Part shown: positions 24,332-37,854 of the stretch, piece by piece
Layout of the letters: the number at the start of each line of letters is the position of its first letter
Position numbering within the stretch: the first letter of the stretch is position 1
NCBI GenBank assembly: GCA_017590115.1
Contig: JAGGNK010012892.1
Coordinates: 1,900,351-1,964,350 of the forward strand
Source of the DNA: Montifringilla adamsi
Lineage: Eukaryota > Chordata > Aves > Passeriformes > Passeridae
Length of the DNA stretch: 64,000 nt
Reading direction: 5' to 3'
Program-made: the position numbers and the translations under genes
The notes under the pieces: model-generated
Database searches by the model: none
Told to the model about the DNA's origin: nothing
The model's input: the letters and a program-made list of their open reading frames with translations, nothing else

Positions 24332-25464
24332 GGAAAAAATAAAATGAACAAAACCATTTAAATGCTTGATGCTGTTTCCAGATTTTGAGTCAGATTGTCT
24401 CCTGATGAAAAGTGTTAATATTGACTTGATAAGGTGCTTGTCTGTTTTCACATCTCTAGGGTTTTGGTGAGTCTGCACTAAAATCTGTCCCTGAGGGTGT
24501 TAAGGATTTTTAGCACTCACTGTGTGTGTTTTGATAGAACCTGTAGATTGTGTAATATTTGATGTGAAAGGACTGAACAAGGCTGTGATCTGTGTCATCA
24601 CAGCTGCATGTTGTGGTAACATGGCAAAGGTTTGATGGATGAAATTTGGAGTAATAGAATCTCATAGAAGATTCCACTATTTAATAGCCCTTTTCAAAGT
24701 AGGTATTTTAAAATAATGGAATCTTATTTAAGTCTGAAACATGTGACTAGAGAGTTAAGTAAACAAGATAAATTGCCTCTTGGCACTCTAATAAATAAAC
24801 CAGTAAAGCCATTAAAGCCACATGAGTCATAGAGCCATAATGAATTTACTTGAAACTTAGGAAAACAGAAATTTGTTTTCTCAGGACCACTGATTCAGTC
24901 TCTCACAGACCTCCCTGGCTAGAAGTTTGAATGCCAAAGGGAAAACAATCCCGCACAATATTCTAAGCAATATTTTATTCTGCTGCAGGGGTCATCCTGA
25001 ATCTTGGTGTGTGCTCATAAGCAAACTGTTATGATGGGAAAAGGTACAGGGCAGCAGTGAGAAAACTGATATAAAATGAGAAAGTTAGTTTTAGGTTATA
25101 AGCAGGAAAATCCTGAGTTTGCATGACCCCACAGCCCACAGAAAACACTCACATGATGCTTAACTGCTCTGAAAGGACATTTAGAGCATCTGTGAATGTA
25201 TAGCTAAATGCTACTGAGCAGTATCTAAGGATCTAAAATAAATGTGTTGCAGATGGCTTTCATTTTTCAGAAAAATGTGTGGACAAACTGTTTACAATAT
25301 TTGAAATTATATTTGCCCATTGATCTGTCCACACTGGAATGGGAATGCTGCACACATGCAAAACAGGGGTGCTGAAAGCTTTCCTTCCCCAGGCTGGCGC
25401 TTCAGAGGTAGCTCTGCAGTCAGGAGGGGCACTTTGGGGGGCTGAATGGGGAGATGCTTCAGGC

Positions 25465-25482
25465 GCTGCTGCTGCTGCTGCT
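25465..25482. repeat. (GCT)6 trinucleotide microsatellite
   Basis: Six perfect GCT units (CAG-type on the minus strand) lie in a locally GC-richer patch. This accounts for the Ala-run and Gln-run open frames on the two strands, which I regard as repeat artefacts. Confidence 0.9.
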
Positions 25483-28400
25483 GAGCAGGAATACAGATTG
25501 AGAGAGCTGACAGAGTTTGTGGAAAGGTCAAGTCAGTCTCCATCAGGAGTTCAAGCACAAGGCAAATAGGTGCAGACAGACATTGAAGGCACTCCAGGCA
25601 CTGGCCCCTCTCTCAGTTGTTACAAACCAGAACATTTAAAACTTGCTTTTTCTCAGCCTGAGGGGAAACCCATGGGAAGAAGTACCCTCAAGTACATTCT
25701 GGGAAAATTTAGATTAAATACCGACACATTCTGACTCCCCAAATTTAATTAAAAAGCAGCAAAACAACAAGCAGGAGAGAGTTTAATGAAACATATTAAA
25801 AATGTATCATCCCTGTGTTTTATAAATGCAAACCCTTATTTGCAAGCCCCTAGAGAGAGTATTCTAGCTTCTATTTGTTTGAATACTACTTATTTTTCTT
25901 ATAATTGCTTGGGTTTTGTGAATTAATTTTTATTTTTCCACAATTTCAGTCTTCCTAGAGAACTGTCTGGAAATCTGTGAAATGTGCAGTGGGTGCCATA
26001 TCTCAACATTCTGACATTTCTGCTTAGAAACTGTGGCAAGGCTGTTTTTTCTTAAAACCTAACATCCAGCCTTCTTCCTGGGAATCACAGATTGCATGTT
26101 GGTGTTTCAAAGGGCAAATAAGCCTCCAAGAAAATTTGGAAAAAAACTCCTGTGGTTGGCCCCAAGGAGCCTGCTGTTTTCCAGGAATGCCGGGTTAGTT
26201 TGTGATCTACAGCTCCCTGTTTCCTTAGAGCTGTGCTTTTTCCTCCCCACACCTTATGCAACAGCATCACACGACTTGAGCTCTGAGTAGAGCTGATCTA
26301 AGGTTACACTCCTGGAAAGCAGCACTTGAAGACACTTCCAGAAGAACACAGCTGGACTTTGTGGGGAGTTTGTTCCTGTGGGCAGCCAGGGAAGCAAGTT
26401 CTGTTCATCCTGAGACCTGACCAAAGGCAGGGAAAATTCAAGATGTAGTAATGCCTCAAATTCTTTTTTAAGGGTGATGTTGGTACAACCTTGTAGTCTA
26501 TCTTTGTTTTATCCAACCAGCTAATGATTATTATTTTTATTCTGGTGTTACAGTTTTTGTCCTATCAGTGCATAATAAGTATATGGTAGAAAAACCTTGC
26601 CAAATTTAGAAAGCAGGTAAACAGTGCCATACCTTTATTTTATAAAAATAAGTTCTTACCAGAATTCTTGTGTGCTGCTCTGGGCTTGTCTTCTACAAAC
26701 TGCCTTTTCAAAGCTGTTTTGTTAGGGGAAGCTGTTTACCTTTCAGTTACACTGCTGCATTGGATGTTCCCCAGGTTTTGTTACCACTGTAGGTATAGAG
26801 AGATAGAAAAATGCTTCCATAGCTTTTTCAGTCTCTTGATGTCAGTGGATGTCAGGCCATTCCTTTATCTTCATATTGAGATTTAGACATAAATAAGATT
26901 TCTTGTATAAATTGTATCTTTTTATATTGTTCCACTGCAGTGATTGTTGTTCCTTTGGACTGTCAGAAGTACAGGATTAGGGCATTCAAGGCCCTCTGCT
27001 GTGGAGCCAAATTCCAGCAGGCCCCAGTGCCAAGAGAGTTCACTCTGGGCTTTGGAACCCCAGCGTACACCTTGAGGGCAGCTGGGGCTATGACCTCTGG
27101 GTTTGTCTGTTCAGATGCTCAGCACATGTGTGTCCAGCCCTAGGAAAGAGGAGGAAGCCCAGAAACACCAGCCTTGTTTTGAGGACTCTGACACCCTTAT
27201 GTGCTACGGTGCCTTGCATAAACCGGTGGGATGTCTGTACCCCACTCTGAACCTAACCAAGCCTTTTGTGTTTCAGCTCTGGATTCCTCTCTTCTCTTTC
27301 AGCTCTCCTCTTTCTCCCCCAGCAGCCTCTGCCCACACCACAATCATGTTTACATAGCCACAGCCATTCATTAATCTGGGCTCTTGAGCAGTTTACACAG
27401 GACTTGCTGTTCTGCTCCAGAAAAGAAATCCTGTCCTGAATCTCACTTGATAGGCCTTAGTTGGGTTTTGGCTTTTTTTTTCCCCTCAGGCTTAAATTGG
27501 TTCCTGTAGAGTGTCTGCTGAGAGGGAAACCAGACTTCCAAGCAGCACTGCTGTAGGACTTGTTTGAAGCATGATCATTTAAACCTCATGAAAGGCAGAG
27601 TAGATACTCCTGATGAATCAGTCCCAGCTTCCCATTAAAGTCTGTCTGGGAGGACTTTCTTTGTGTGGCTGCCATCATGGTCCTCAGCAGTTCCTTTGCT
27701 GAGGAGATGCTGCTTGAGGCCAAGCCAAATGTACTCCTGCTTTCCACAGGGCTGTCTCAGGACCAGTCTGTGGCTGTGGCAGATTGAATGCACATGGAAA
27801 AGTGAATTGCTGCCCCACAGACTTGGCTGCCTCCACTATCCCAGCTCTGCCACCCACACAATTCTCTATGACCAATATTGCTGTTAATACTTTCATCCTC
27901 CTGTGGATTGCTGAAGACCCATATGCCATGTCCTAGGAATTTCAGAAAAATGACCAACAGCAGTGCCTCCTCCAAATTTATGTCCTAAGTCAGGGTAAGA
28001 CCACCCATCCAAGCAGACTGTAAAGCTTACAGTTTCATCTCTAGCACTGATTGATTAATTTCCATATGGACCACTGCCTCTGTCATAGCAGTCTCAATTC
28101 CTGGTAACTCCAGGACACTCAGGATCCAGTGCAAGTAGTTCTTAGAAGGTTTTTGTGGTCCAGGCCTTTGCACAATCTTCTTTCCTCTTCAGCTGCATTA
28201 GGTATTAGTTTTTCTTCTGAGTGTTTGCCATTGTGTCCAGGGGCTCTCCTGACCTCTGCTGAGGGTGAAACACTCTTTAGTCAGAGGTGTCTCTGTAGAG
28301 AAAAGGGCAGTGTGTGCCACAGGGATGCCATCTGTCCATGCACAGACTGCTGGGCCAGGTCAGGTCCCAACAGCTTTGTCAGCTCCCTTTGGAAGTTGTG

Positions 28401-29295
28401 GCTGGAGCTGGTGTCTGGACACTGTGGCTGGGCAGTGTAAGCACAGAGAGCTGGTGGGAAGGTTGAGTTGGGGACAAAAATGACAAGCTCTCACTTGAGC
28501 GCCTGTTAGTGTCATTAAAAGGGAGAGGCACAGGAAAGACTTGCAGCTGAGGACAGAACAGGGAAAGGCAGGAGAGAAAGCTGTGCAATTCCATTGTTCA
28601 ATCACTTTCCATCTTGTGTCAGCATTTTCAGCAGCCACCAGAGAAAGAATGAACCACACTCTGTGTGAGGTTGTATGTGCACAGCACAGGGATGTTGGAC
28701 TTCTGTGGCACTGGGGCATCCATCCTCTCTGCCTTCCCAGTCCTTGCTGCCCGATTTCATATCCAGTGAATGATGTGTTTAGAGCCCAGGGCAATGAGTG
28801 GGGAAAGTATTCCTTCTCCACTTAGTCCATGCATCCAAACCATGGAAATTTTATCTGCAAGGAACCCCTTGCTCAGAGGGACACAGATTTATGGTGGTGA
28901 ATGGCAGTATGTTTTGATGTGACCCTTTCATGTATTGTTATGCATTTAATTTAATTGGTATTGTTTCACACTAACCTTTATTGACAGGGTAAAATAAATT
29001 TCAGTGTGTTAGTGGTTCTCCCTGTGATTGTCCCATAGGTACTCTTAGAAACTTGACAGATAATGTAGACACAGCTCCCCCAGGCTTGGCAGCCAGCTCC
29101 TCCCGGGAATAATTAGTAAAACATGTTTCTAATCCCATCTCCAGGAAATATAGTTGGTTCTTGTTTTTCCTTTCTGAAATGAAGAAAAAATAAGTATACA
29201 TTTCATAATTATATCGTTATCTCTGCCTATATGAAATCAACCTGCAGTTTGGAAAAGAAAAAGAACCTCTTCCCTTTCTAAGAATATGACAAGAT

Positions 29296-29503
29296 TGGCT
29301 AATCAACACAGTAAGCACATTTAGTTGTGCAAATATTTATATATGCATGTGTTTAAATTGAGATGCTTATATATAAGTCTATATATGTACCTTCAAAAAC
29401 TGGCTAATCAACACAGTAAGCACATTTAATTGTGCAAATTTTATATATGCACGTGTTTAAATTGAGATGCTTATATATAAGTCTATATATGTACCTTCAA
29501 AAA
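29296..29503. repeat. Tandem duplication, unit 105 bp, two diverged copies
   Basis: Copy 1 is 29296-29400 and copy 2 is 29401 to about 29503. Both begin TGGCTAATCAACACAGTAAG and end TATATATGTACCTTCAAAAA. They differ by a few substitutions (TTTAGTTG/TTTAATTG, GCATGTG/GCACGTG) and a 2-base indel near AAATATTTATA. The divergence shows an older event than the 73-bp duplication in GULP1. The copies are followed by an A-rich AAAACCAAAAAAACC tract. Confidence 0.95.
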
Positions 29504-29915
29504 AAAACCAAAAAAACCAAAAAACTCCACTGAAATCTTTTGGAAAAGCCCAAAGTAGCAGAGTGAGTAACCACGTGAAATAGATGTAAGAGCTGTGGCC
29601 TTCCTTGCTGCCACATCAGTGATGCTGCAATCTACCAGCTTAGAAACCCTAATGACTCAATTTATATACATATACTTATATGCATTTCTTATTTACATTT
29701 GATACATAGTTTATGCCAATTTTGTTTTATGAATATGGTCAGAGTAGGAGAAAATAGAAATATTTTATTTACTCTAGCATTTTCAGTGAAGAACAAAGGG
29801 GAGTGTGAGAGGAAGGGATCAAGGATGCAAAGTTCTTGCTACAGGTTAAGACATGTGAAAGATGTGTGACATATGCTGTTATTCTGAACTGGCTAATGCA
29901 GCCTTACATAGAAAC

Positions 29916-29930
29916 AAAAAAAAAAAAAAA
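29916..29930. repeat. Poly-A run, A15
   Basis: A run of 15 A after GAAAC. It is not linked to any recognised element. Confidence 0.85.
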
Positions 29931-32266
29931 TTACACATCAGGGAGTTACAGTGAAAGGGCAATTGTGTCAAAATAAACACCACATTTTGAAAAGGTTTTG
30001 TTGGAAGGCAAGTCAGTGCGTTACACGACCTCAGCAAAGCTAGCTCTAATTACATGCAGGACACATTTTCTATTCCCTGTATCTGTTTTCAGACAAGTAC
30101 ATCCTAGTACTTAGGTTTTATTAAACAAAATGTGAGCATTAGAAAGAGTTATTTGCCAGTTTTCTCACTCAAATCATCCCGAGAGTCTCGTGTTCCAAAT
30201 AGCCTGTGTTGTGGCTGGGCAGGGTGTGCCACAGAGAAGGGAGGACTCTCCTTAGCGTGACTGACTGGTAAATTTGCCAGAACCAACTTCTAAATGTAAT
30301 GTATTGAAGTCCTAGACCTCCTTAACTATAGTTGCTCTTTCTCATTCGCACAGGGCTGTCACTGAAAGGGCAGAGTAATGGAGCAAAGAAAAGGGGGGAA
30401 GGGGTGTTTTAGGAAAATAGGAAAATAACATAATTAAGATGTTATTCTTTCCTCAAATATACCCAGAACAAAGAGTTTAAAAATTGCTCAGAAGGCTTTT
30501 TTACAATCTAATGGCATGAACATAATTTTAATTTTATCCTTTAACAATACTTTTAATCTAGCCACAAAAGTATGTAGGTAATTTGCAGCCAGCATTTTCA
30601 AAGAAAAAAAGCCCAAACCATCAAAAGCAGTGGAAGCATTCCTTGGTGTTTTTTCTGTTGAGCTGAATTACTTTGCTCTGAGTTGATATTTTTGCTGTCT
30701 TTAACAATCTACTTAGCAAACTTTAACCTAAGTTAATTTTATTAATACTTCTAGGCTGCAATGTCTTTTTGGTCACATATTGGAGAGCTTTTTTACTTCT
30801 CATGATATCTGAACTCAGCTATGAATAAAGCTTTCAGTGTGGTCACTGGTAATCTGACCTCCTTTCACATGACATGACCACAAACTGAACTCTGCAATGA
30901 AGATTTTACTTCTTTGTTTCATCTGTGATCTGAAGTGATACCAAGTTTCCGTTGTTTCTGGAAAAACTCAAATCCAAGCTAATCTCCAACATGCTCTGTG
31001 GTTTTGATCTCAGTCAGAACATGCAGTTTGCAAATCTCAGGCTGCTCTGCTAGGAAAACTTTGACAAGCATCTGCTTCATTTTACTTACCAAAATCCTAG
31101 ATTATTTTTGTCACTGCCCAAGCTTTTGGCACACCACGGGAGTCAAATCAAGCCTGTCCCGTTCCTGTACTCTTTTAGCAGAGAGAGAAGCTCATACTGA
31201 GTTGGTCATCATTCACTCTATGGCCATGCCACCACAGCAGTGATTTGTTATTTTTTTGGGATGTCCCGTCCTATCTAAGCACACAGCAGGAGGCTGAAGA
31301 GGGCTGAGATATCTCCATGTGAAAGCAGAGCCACAGAAACCCTTCCAAGCCATACAGGTACCACAGACTCTGCCCTCCAACACTGCAAACAGAAATACCT
31401 TGTCTCATCCACACCCTGTGGCCCTGCCAGGCTGAGACAGGCTGGGGGCCCTGCAGGACCTGGCCATGGCAAAGACAGAAAACCTGGGTGCCTTTGTGTT
31501 AGTGGAGAGCTCAGCAGCAGTGCCCAGAGGCACAGGGGAATTTAGGGGAGGCACAGGGGGATGAGGAAAGACGTCAGTTTCCCTGACCTTTGCAGGGTAG
31601 CATGGAGTGTGTCCCCTGGGGAGTGACAGTGACATCCTGTGGCTCTGCAGGGCTGAGCTGAGTGCCTCAGGGGATATTGGGAAGCAGCAATGTCCCTTCT
31701 CATCCAGGTGTGCTAAAGCTGCAATGACAGGGTTTGTTGGTGGGTTGATTTGGCATTGGGGTAGGGTTGTTTTTGTTTTAACAGATGAGGAAGGGATCTT
31801 CCCATGGGATTAAGAGTGAAGCAGTCTGAAGGGAGAAGAGCTGGGCAGGAATGTTTCCTTTACAGGAAGGGAGGACAGAAAGGAAGACGAGAATTGGAAA
31901 AGACAGCTAGGAAGAGCTCTGAGAAAAACAGCATTGCTTCTAATCTATAGACCTCACTAGAGCTGTAAAAAAAAATAATTCAAACCACTTGCTTTTAAAT
32001 GAGGAAATTTAAACACTTTTAAAGACAACAGCCTTTGGAGATAGAAAAAAAAAAAAAGAAATAGGTATCATAGTAAGGTATCTTATGATTTTATGTTGTT
32101 TTAAAATACTTGTGCTTCTTGTCATTATTTTATTGCAGACTGAACAGGAATTAGTCAGAAATACTCCTATTGGAAGAGTCCAGTATGTAATTCTGGTTCT
32201 TTCAAGACACTGAAATATCTGTAGGCCACTTTGTCCTACTACTTTCAAATCCCTGTAATGTGTAAT

Positions 32267-32290
32267 CTCTGTAATGTGTGCATTACAGAG
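32267..32290. repeat. Perfect 10-bp hairpin with TGTG loop
   Basis: CTCTGTAATG, TGTG, CATTACAGAG forms an exact inverted repeat. Nearby direct repeats (CTGTAATGTGT upstream, AGAGTGCAGCTT twice just downstream) make this a small cluster of local duplications. No function is inferred. Confidence 0.85.
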
Positions 32291-35250
32291 TGCAGCTTAT
32301 TTTAGAGTGCAGCTTGTTTTGACACTGCAACTCTTCTTGCAGGCTCAGTAAGAGGCTGCACAGTTGTGAACATCAGCAGGGAAAGGAGCAGAAGGAGCAG
32401 CTATCAGTTCTGCTTGCTAAAATCCTAAACTGACCCAGGATCTTCAGTCCAGTTGTTTCTGTTTCTCTGGATGGATTGCCCATTGAATCCCACTGTTGTA
32501 CATCTCTGCAGTAAAGCACATCGCAGAGCTGCAGTCTCAAACAATTACATTACAGACCCCCAGTCCCAGCAGGAGCCTGCAGTGGCTCCTTTCCAAAGGA
32601 TTGCCTGGTGAAATGCTAACCACAGGGCAGTCCATTTGATTTCTATCACATGCGGATGTCCCTTGTTGTGTGGTTTCCTTGGCTGCAGCAGCACTCTGTG
32701 TCAAGGTGACACTGCACCAAACTACCACATGAAAAAATGTACTGATGTGCTGATTAGCCTCTTCTATTTGGGTGTTAGTTGATTTTTATTTTATTGATAT
32801 CCTTGGGGAAAATCCGATGTGCTTTTTCTCAGACTGCTTTGGATCTAAAACTAATATTGTCACAGATTATTAAATTATCTGGGCACATCTGCTGTTTCCA
32901 TCTGTTAAGAGAAAGTGCAACTTCCTGATTTTATTCTTTAAAAGTGCCATTATATGGTTCACTCTGAAAATTTTCTGTCTGGAAGAGTCCTAGTGTTACA
33001 AATCTGAGACTTCTGAAAACTTATCATCAATCTGGATTAAAATATACCCCTTTAAGGTGTGATCCCTCTCAGATATCCTTACTGTGTAGATTGATTATTT
33101 CCTGTGTTCTTCCAGTGGCTTTCTCAGGAATCAGTTGGAATTCAGTATCCAAATTCCTCAGAAATTCAGTGGAAAAGTACCAGATTGTGCAGCTAAGTTC
33201 AGGTGAGGCAGTGGAGAGACAGAGGTGCAACCCAGAGGTCTGTGGGAAGAACCTGAGTATTTGTGGGTACTTTGAGCCATTTGAACCCTTTCAGTCCTTG
33301 TCTGACCCCTGGATTTCATCTGACTGCCTCAAGCACTGCCTTGTGCATCCTCCTGCTACAATCAACCTTCTCCTGGGTGCTCTGGGCTGGGGATTTCACC
33401 CCATCCTCTTCTCCCCCACTGACTACAGGCACACAGCCTGTGCCAGCCCCTCAGGAAATGCTTGCATGAGGTGTTTGGGCCATCTTCCTCCACTCCTGGA
33501 CAGAGGGAATTGAAGCCTGAGTAGAATCCTTTGATTTGTACAAAAGCTTTGAGGGTCGCTTTCAAGAGTCAGGGTTTGTACGCTCCCCTAAACCTGCTGG
33601 AAGTGGTCTCAAGTCTCCTGTACCTGATCATGCTTTCCCTACAAGAAAACAAAAATCAAAATTTTGATTTTGAGGTAAAGCTTCAGAAAACAAGGCATCT
33701 GCAATAAGGAGTCTTCTAAAACCCAGCCTTGCTGGGTGTCATGGTGCAAAGTGTTGGGTTCTCCTGATGGTACCAAATGAGGTATTAATTACTTATTTGC
33801 TTTTAATCACGCTGCTGAAAAGGTCTTTTTCCATCTCTTTTGGTGCATGGTGCATTTCCTCACTGTTGTGAGGCAGAGATGAAGTATTATGCCACAAATC
33901 AGATTACTGAAGTGTAATTGAAAAACCAGCACTGCCATTCATCTATACCTCTCACTAAAACTGTAAACAAGATAATTAAGTCCACTTTGTTATTAATCAA
34001 GAAATTTTTAAAAAATAGTAATGGCAACAGCTCATGGAGTTAAAAAATAAAAAGAAGTGTAATGATAAAGTAGCTATGCTTAGACATACTTTACCAGGGT
34101 TTTCTTGATTTTGAGATCTGTAGAAGAAAATTGTCCCATAATAATTTCTAATTTCTTTTCTCAAGTAGTCATTATCTGTCTTCAAGGAATTCTGTCTTCC
34201 CTATATGTTGTGAATCTCACAGTGTAAACTATTGTCTTAATGAACCTGTCCTGCTTTTTATATCAATATATCACTCAAATCCATCATTCTATCAGTACCC
34301 GACACAGCTATTAAATAATAATTTTGCTCAAGTTCTTTCATTATTTTCCATCTCTCTTGTTTTCCACTTAGCTTGAATCAGAATGCTTCACCTGAACTGT
34401 CCCACCAATCCACTTTCAGGTTGCTGTCACTGCAATATTGCATGTGAATGACTCTGTGAGCCAGAGAACACATACTGGGAGAAACCCCAGCAGAAAACAT
34501 GTGCAGTGATGAGTAACATCCAAGAGTACCAAAAACTAGATAATGTAAAATAAGGTAAGGAAATATAGCAATTGCAGTCTGACAGTTACATCTGCTTTCA
34601 ACTTAAGCACTGTAAATAAGTGCAGTAAGTATATAAAATCACAAATGAGATAATAAATATAGTCATAAGAACATAGGAACATTTACATTTCCATGCTTCT
34701 AGAAAACTAGTCTGTACTTCTTATGCTGTATGTATTTTATGATGTATCTTGTAACTAAAACAGGAACTCTGCATAATTGCGTATTCAAATATGTCAGTAA
34801 AAATATGCAAGAATTAAATCCTCTAGGATTATCTAAATTAAATTTTTTAGATTCTTATAACATTTCTGTTGAACGTTATTACTCTTTTAATAAAACCACA
34901 GAAAGTTCCCATAGACAGTTGTAGAAAAACTCCACAGCGTTGCAGAGATTGCCACAGATAATAATAGCCATCCTATACAATCTTTCATCTTCATCCAGAA
35001 CTCCATTTAGAGATTGAATACTTGGAGAAATTTTAGACAGCTGTGCAGAAAATCTGCAGTTTCTGGGTCATGGTTTCTCTTTTTTTCATCTCATGGTTCA
35101 ATTTAAATAATTTACTTTCCAGTTTTTTCTTGCTTCTTAAAAATTTTGTTCATGAAAATCATCAAGCTAATTTCTTATGAAAGCAACAATCTTTTAGAAA
35201 ATTCCTTACGGAACAAATAAACAAAGCCCATTTTTTCTTTTTTAGTAACA

Positions 35251-37800
35251 GTTTTCTGTGTGTTCAAGAAATAAGTGATGTCAATCAGGGGAAGGAAAGG
35301 AGAAGAACAAAGTTATAAAATGCAGTGATCTCTAAAGGCTCTGTGGAAAGAGGGTGCTGAAATTCTAACAAAAGACAGGAACTGGGATCGAGGACAAAGT
35401 TTTGTTGGCTATTACTCCAGGACCAGAACAAAACCCTGATAAAATAATTACAGTTTGGCCAGTCGGTGCGGTTCAGAATGAATGTGTAAAAAGCAGATTA
35501 TCTTCTCACATCCAGGAGATGATAGAGAAACCAAAACAGTCCACTTGCAGAAATTTGAGGACACAACACAGAACATATCACGTGTCATGTTTGTCACAGC
35601 ATACAGAAACCAGAACAGCAGTCACCCTCTGGAGGAAGCACATGGTGGTTTGGAAGTGCCAGAAGAGAGACCAGTGCATTGGCAGGCACGTGACAAGAGC
35701 ACTTTTAGTTTAGGAAGGGTGACAGGATCCCAAGTCAGCCAAGATTTTGAGATCTGTCTGCACCCATGTTCAAAGCAAACAGACAAAAACAAAAAATCAG
35801 ATTTGTTTGTATAATATCTGGAACAAGGTCATATATGAAACAGAGGAAATTCAAAAGAAAGGATCTGAACACAGCCTTTACCCACCTTCTTTGACCTTGA
35901 AAGAGAGCACGTGTGCCATTTCCCTGCTCTCAGTTAAGAAACTTTCTATTGCAAGAGATTTTACAGAGTTTCCTTGCAGAAAAATCTTCCTGATGTCCCC
36001 AGTAAGGCCTTGCCATGGCTCAGTGTCCTACCTTTGCCCCTTGCCTGCTGCCCTGTCCCAGCTGTGGGCTCACTCTATTCAGCCCATGCTCCAAGGCTTC
36101 CCTGTGGTGCCCAGCCAGCTGCACAAAGCTCCACACCTCTGGAGGGACCAGGGGATCTGCAGGGGTCCAGGGACACGAGCTCCAGAGCATGGTGCAATCG
36201 TTGTTCCAGTAGAAAATGGAAAGTTTCTTGATTTTAAACTGAACAGAGGTTTGCAACCCCAAGTGATGTCGGTGATGCTGGGAACAATGAAATTAAGAGG
36301 ACAAGAAGAATCAGAAAGTCATCAGATCCAGGGGGGGTTAGAGCACTGGAACAGAAGGACTGGGGGCTCTAAGTGACCTTTGGGCATCTGGCAAAGAAAC
36401 TCATAAAAATTGCTTTTTAGCCCCAGTTGTGGAAATTTCAAGTTGAATACACGGATGTGAGATATCTGATAGCTGAAGATCTTCCTTGTGTGTGGCAAAA
36501 ATGTACTGACTTGAGGAGTGAGAAACTACCTGTCTCAAGTTTATGCAAAAAGTATAAACCTGTCTAGACTCCAAACTGCAATTTCTGGAACCCCTGTGAA
36601 GGACAAGACACAGTAAAATGGATTGAATTTATTAGAGTAGTCATAGTCATTAGACTACAATATTAGTCCTTAGCAGTCCTAGATGGATTTTTTTCCAACA
36701 ACAGTATTGATTCTGAGAAAAATGTGATTAAATTGCCATTTAGGGGTCATTTAAGGATTGGGATATATAATAGATGGCTTACATTGGCCCTAAATAAACA
36801 GCAAACGTCAAGGAAATTATTAAGGCTTTTGCTTGTGCCAAAGATTATAAAAAAATCTCTAAGGAGACCATGTCAGTACAGTTCCTTGGAATAAGTACAG
36901 ATAAGCTTAGGCTGGGGAGGGGGGGAAAGAAAAGAGGTATTTGGCTTAATTTCAGACAGTAAGAATATACTTTCAAGACCTTGTTTAATCAAATCCACTT
37001 TTGCTATATGCAGTGTATTTAAATGAGTGTCTGGCAGATGGCAGCAGTTTAGTGAACAACTTCACAGTTTTCTGTGTAGCATGGGGTAAATTCTAAGTAT
37101 TTTTACTTCAATATAGCAGTTTGGTAAGAAAAAGATGCTCAAATGATTAGTTACCAAAATACAAAAAAAAAAGGCAACAAAGCAATGTGAATATTTTGGT
37201 CAGCACTGAGCCACGGTGTCAGAACTATTAAAATATTCTGCACGGTCCCCAGGGAGTGCAAAGAGACAGATCCAGCAGAGGAAAACACAAGAGGCTGAGG
37301 TCCAGGAGCTTCTATTTGATGAAAGTTGTATCAGCCTGGTGGGAAGCAGGGTGTGAGGGTGCCACCACTCCAAATGGCCCCTGGGGCTGGGGCACAAAGG
37401 TGTCCTTTGGAGGGGCTGTTTGGAGTGAAGCCAGAGGCACAGGGAGGTGCCCCAGGGGTGCTGGGTGCTTGTGGCTCATCTGTGTCTGCCAGCACTGGTG
37501 TGGAGATGCATCCAGAAGTGCTTTGTGCTGTAGGGCATTCACCAGGAGCAGTCTGTGTGTGAGCATTTAGGTTGTTTGCTGCGGTAATGGTGACACCTTG
37601 GTGACCCAAATATTGCTGTGATTTTTGGCAAGAAGCAGGTTAGCTGGCTGGGATCTGGGCCCTTGGGATGGCACTGGGAAGGAGCAGGTGGAGGCCTCTC
37701 TGGTGAGGGGGTGCAGGGTAAGTGGGTGTTTCACCTGTGCAGGGGCTGCAGGTGCAGAGAGCTCAGTGGTGATGAGTGGAAGGGCAATGAGGACAGAGAG
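35251..37800. other. Intergenic DNA with the longest open frames of the region, not called as a gene
   Basis: One plus-strand phase is open from about 35402 to 36376, broken only by TAG at 35711 and TGA at 35720. Its second part is the longest open frame in the window (209 codons), but it starts at a TTG codon and its first in-frame ATG comes late. The translation has no domain I recognise. A GC-richer block at about 37250-37780 is open in several phases on both strands, which is typical of composition and not of coding. Confidence 0.5.
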
Positions 37801-37854
37801 CAAGCTTCTTGAATGCACATTCTTCTGGCAAGCTTCTTGAATGCACATTCTTTT
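37801..37854. repeat. 28-bp tandem duplication
   Basis: CAAGCTTCTTGAATGCACAT followed by TCTTCTGG occupies 37801-37828 and recurs from 37829 to about 37854 (ending TTCTTTTAAG). The copies agree exactly over the first 25 bases. Confidence 0.95.

Larger units (their letters stand above)
20101..27600. other. Intergenic DNA downstream of GULP1, no gene seen
   Basis: Many overlapping short frames occur on both strands (for example 20505-20950, 21955-22320 minus and 25307-25558 minus), but none has a recognisable domain or a coherent pair of splice sites. Simple-sequence features include A17 at 24315-24331 and a (GCT)6 run at 25465-25482 that is open in several frames. I see no RNA gene and no identifiable transposon. 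Confidence 0.6.
27601..35250. other. Intergenic DNA, no gene seen
   Basis: Patches at about 27660-28800 and 31280-31720 are richer in G and C than their surroundings and consequently carry longer open frames (153 codons on the minus strand at 28360-28821). Those frames overlap others in every phase and show no protein family. The notable structures are the 105-bp tandem duplication at 29296-29503, A15 at 29916-29930 and a perfect 10-bp hairpin at 32267-32290. Nothing else stands out. Confidence 0.6.

Noticed and set aside
25307..25569. Open frames with Gln or Ala runs on opposite strands
   Set aside because: They are created by the (GCT)6 microsatellite at 25465-25482.
28360..28821. 153-codon minus-strand open frame
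   Set aside because: It lies in a GC-richer patch that is also open on the plus strand, and has no domain and no splice logic.
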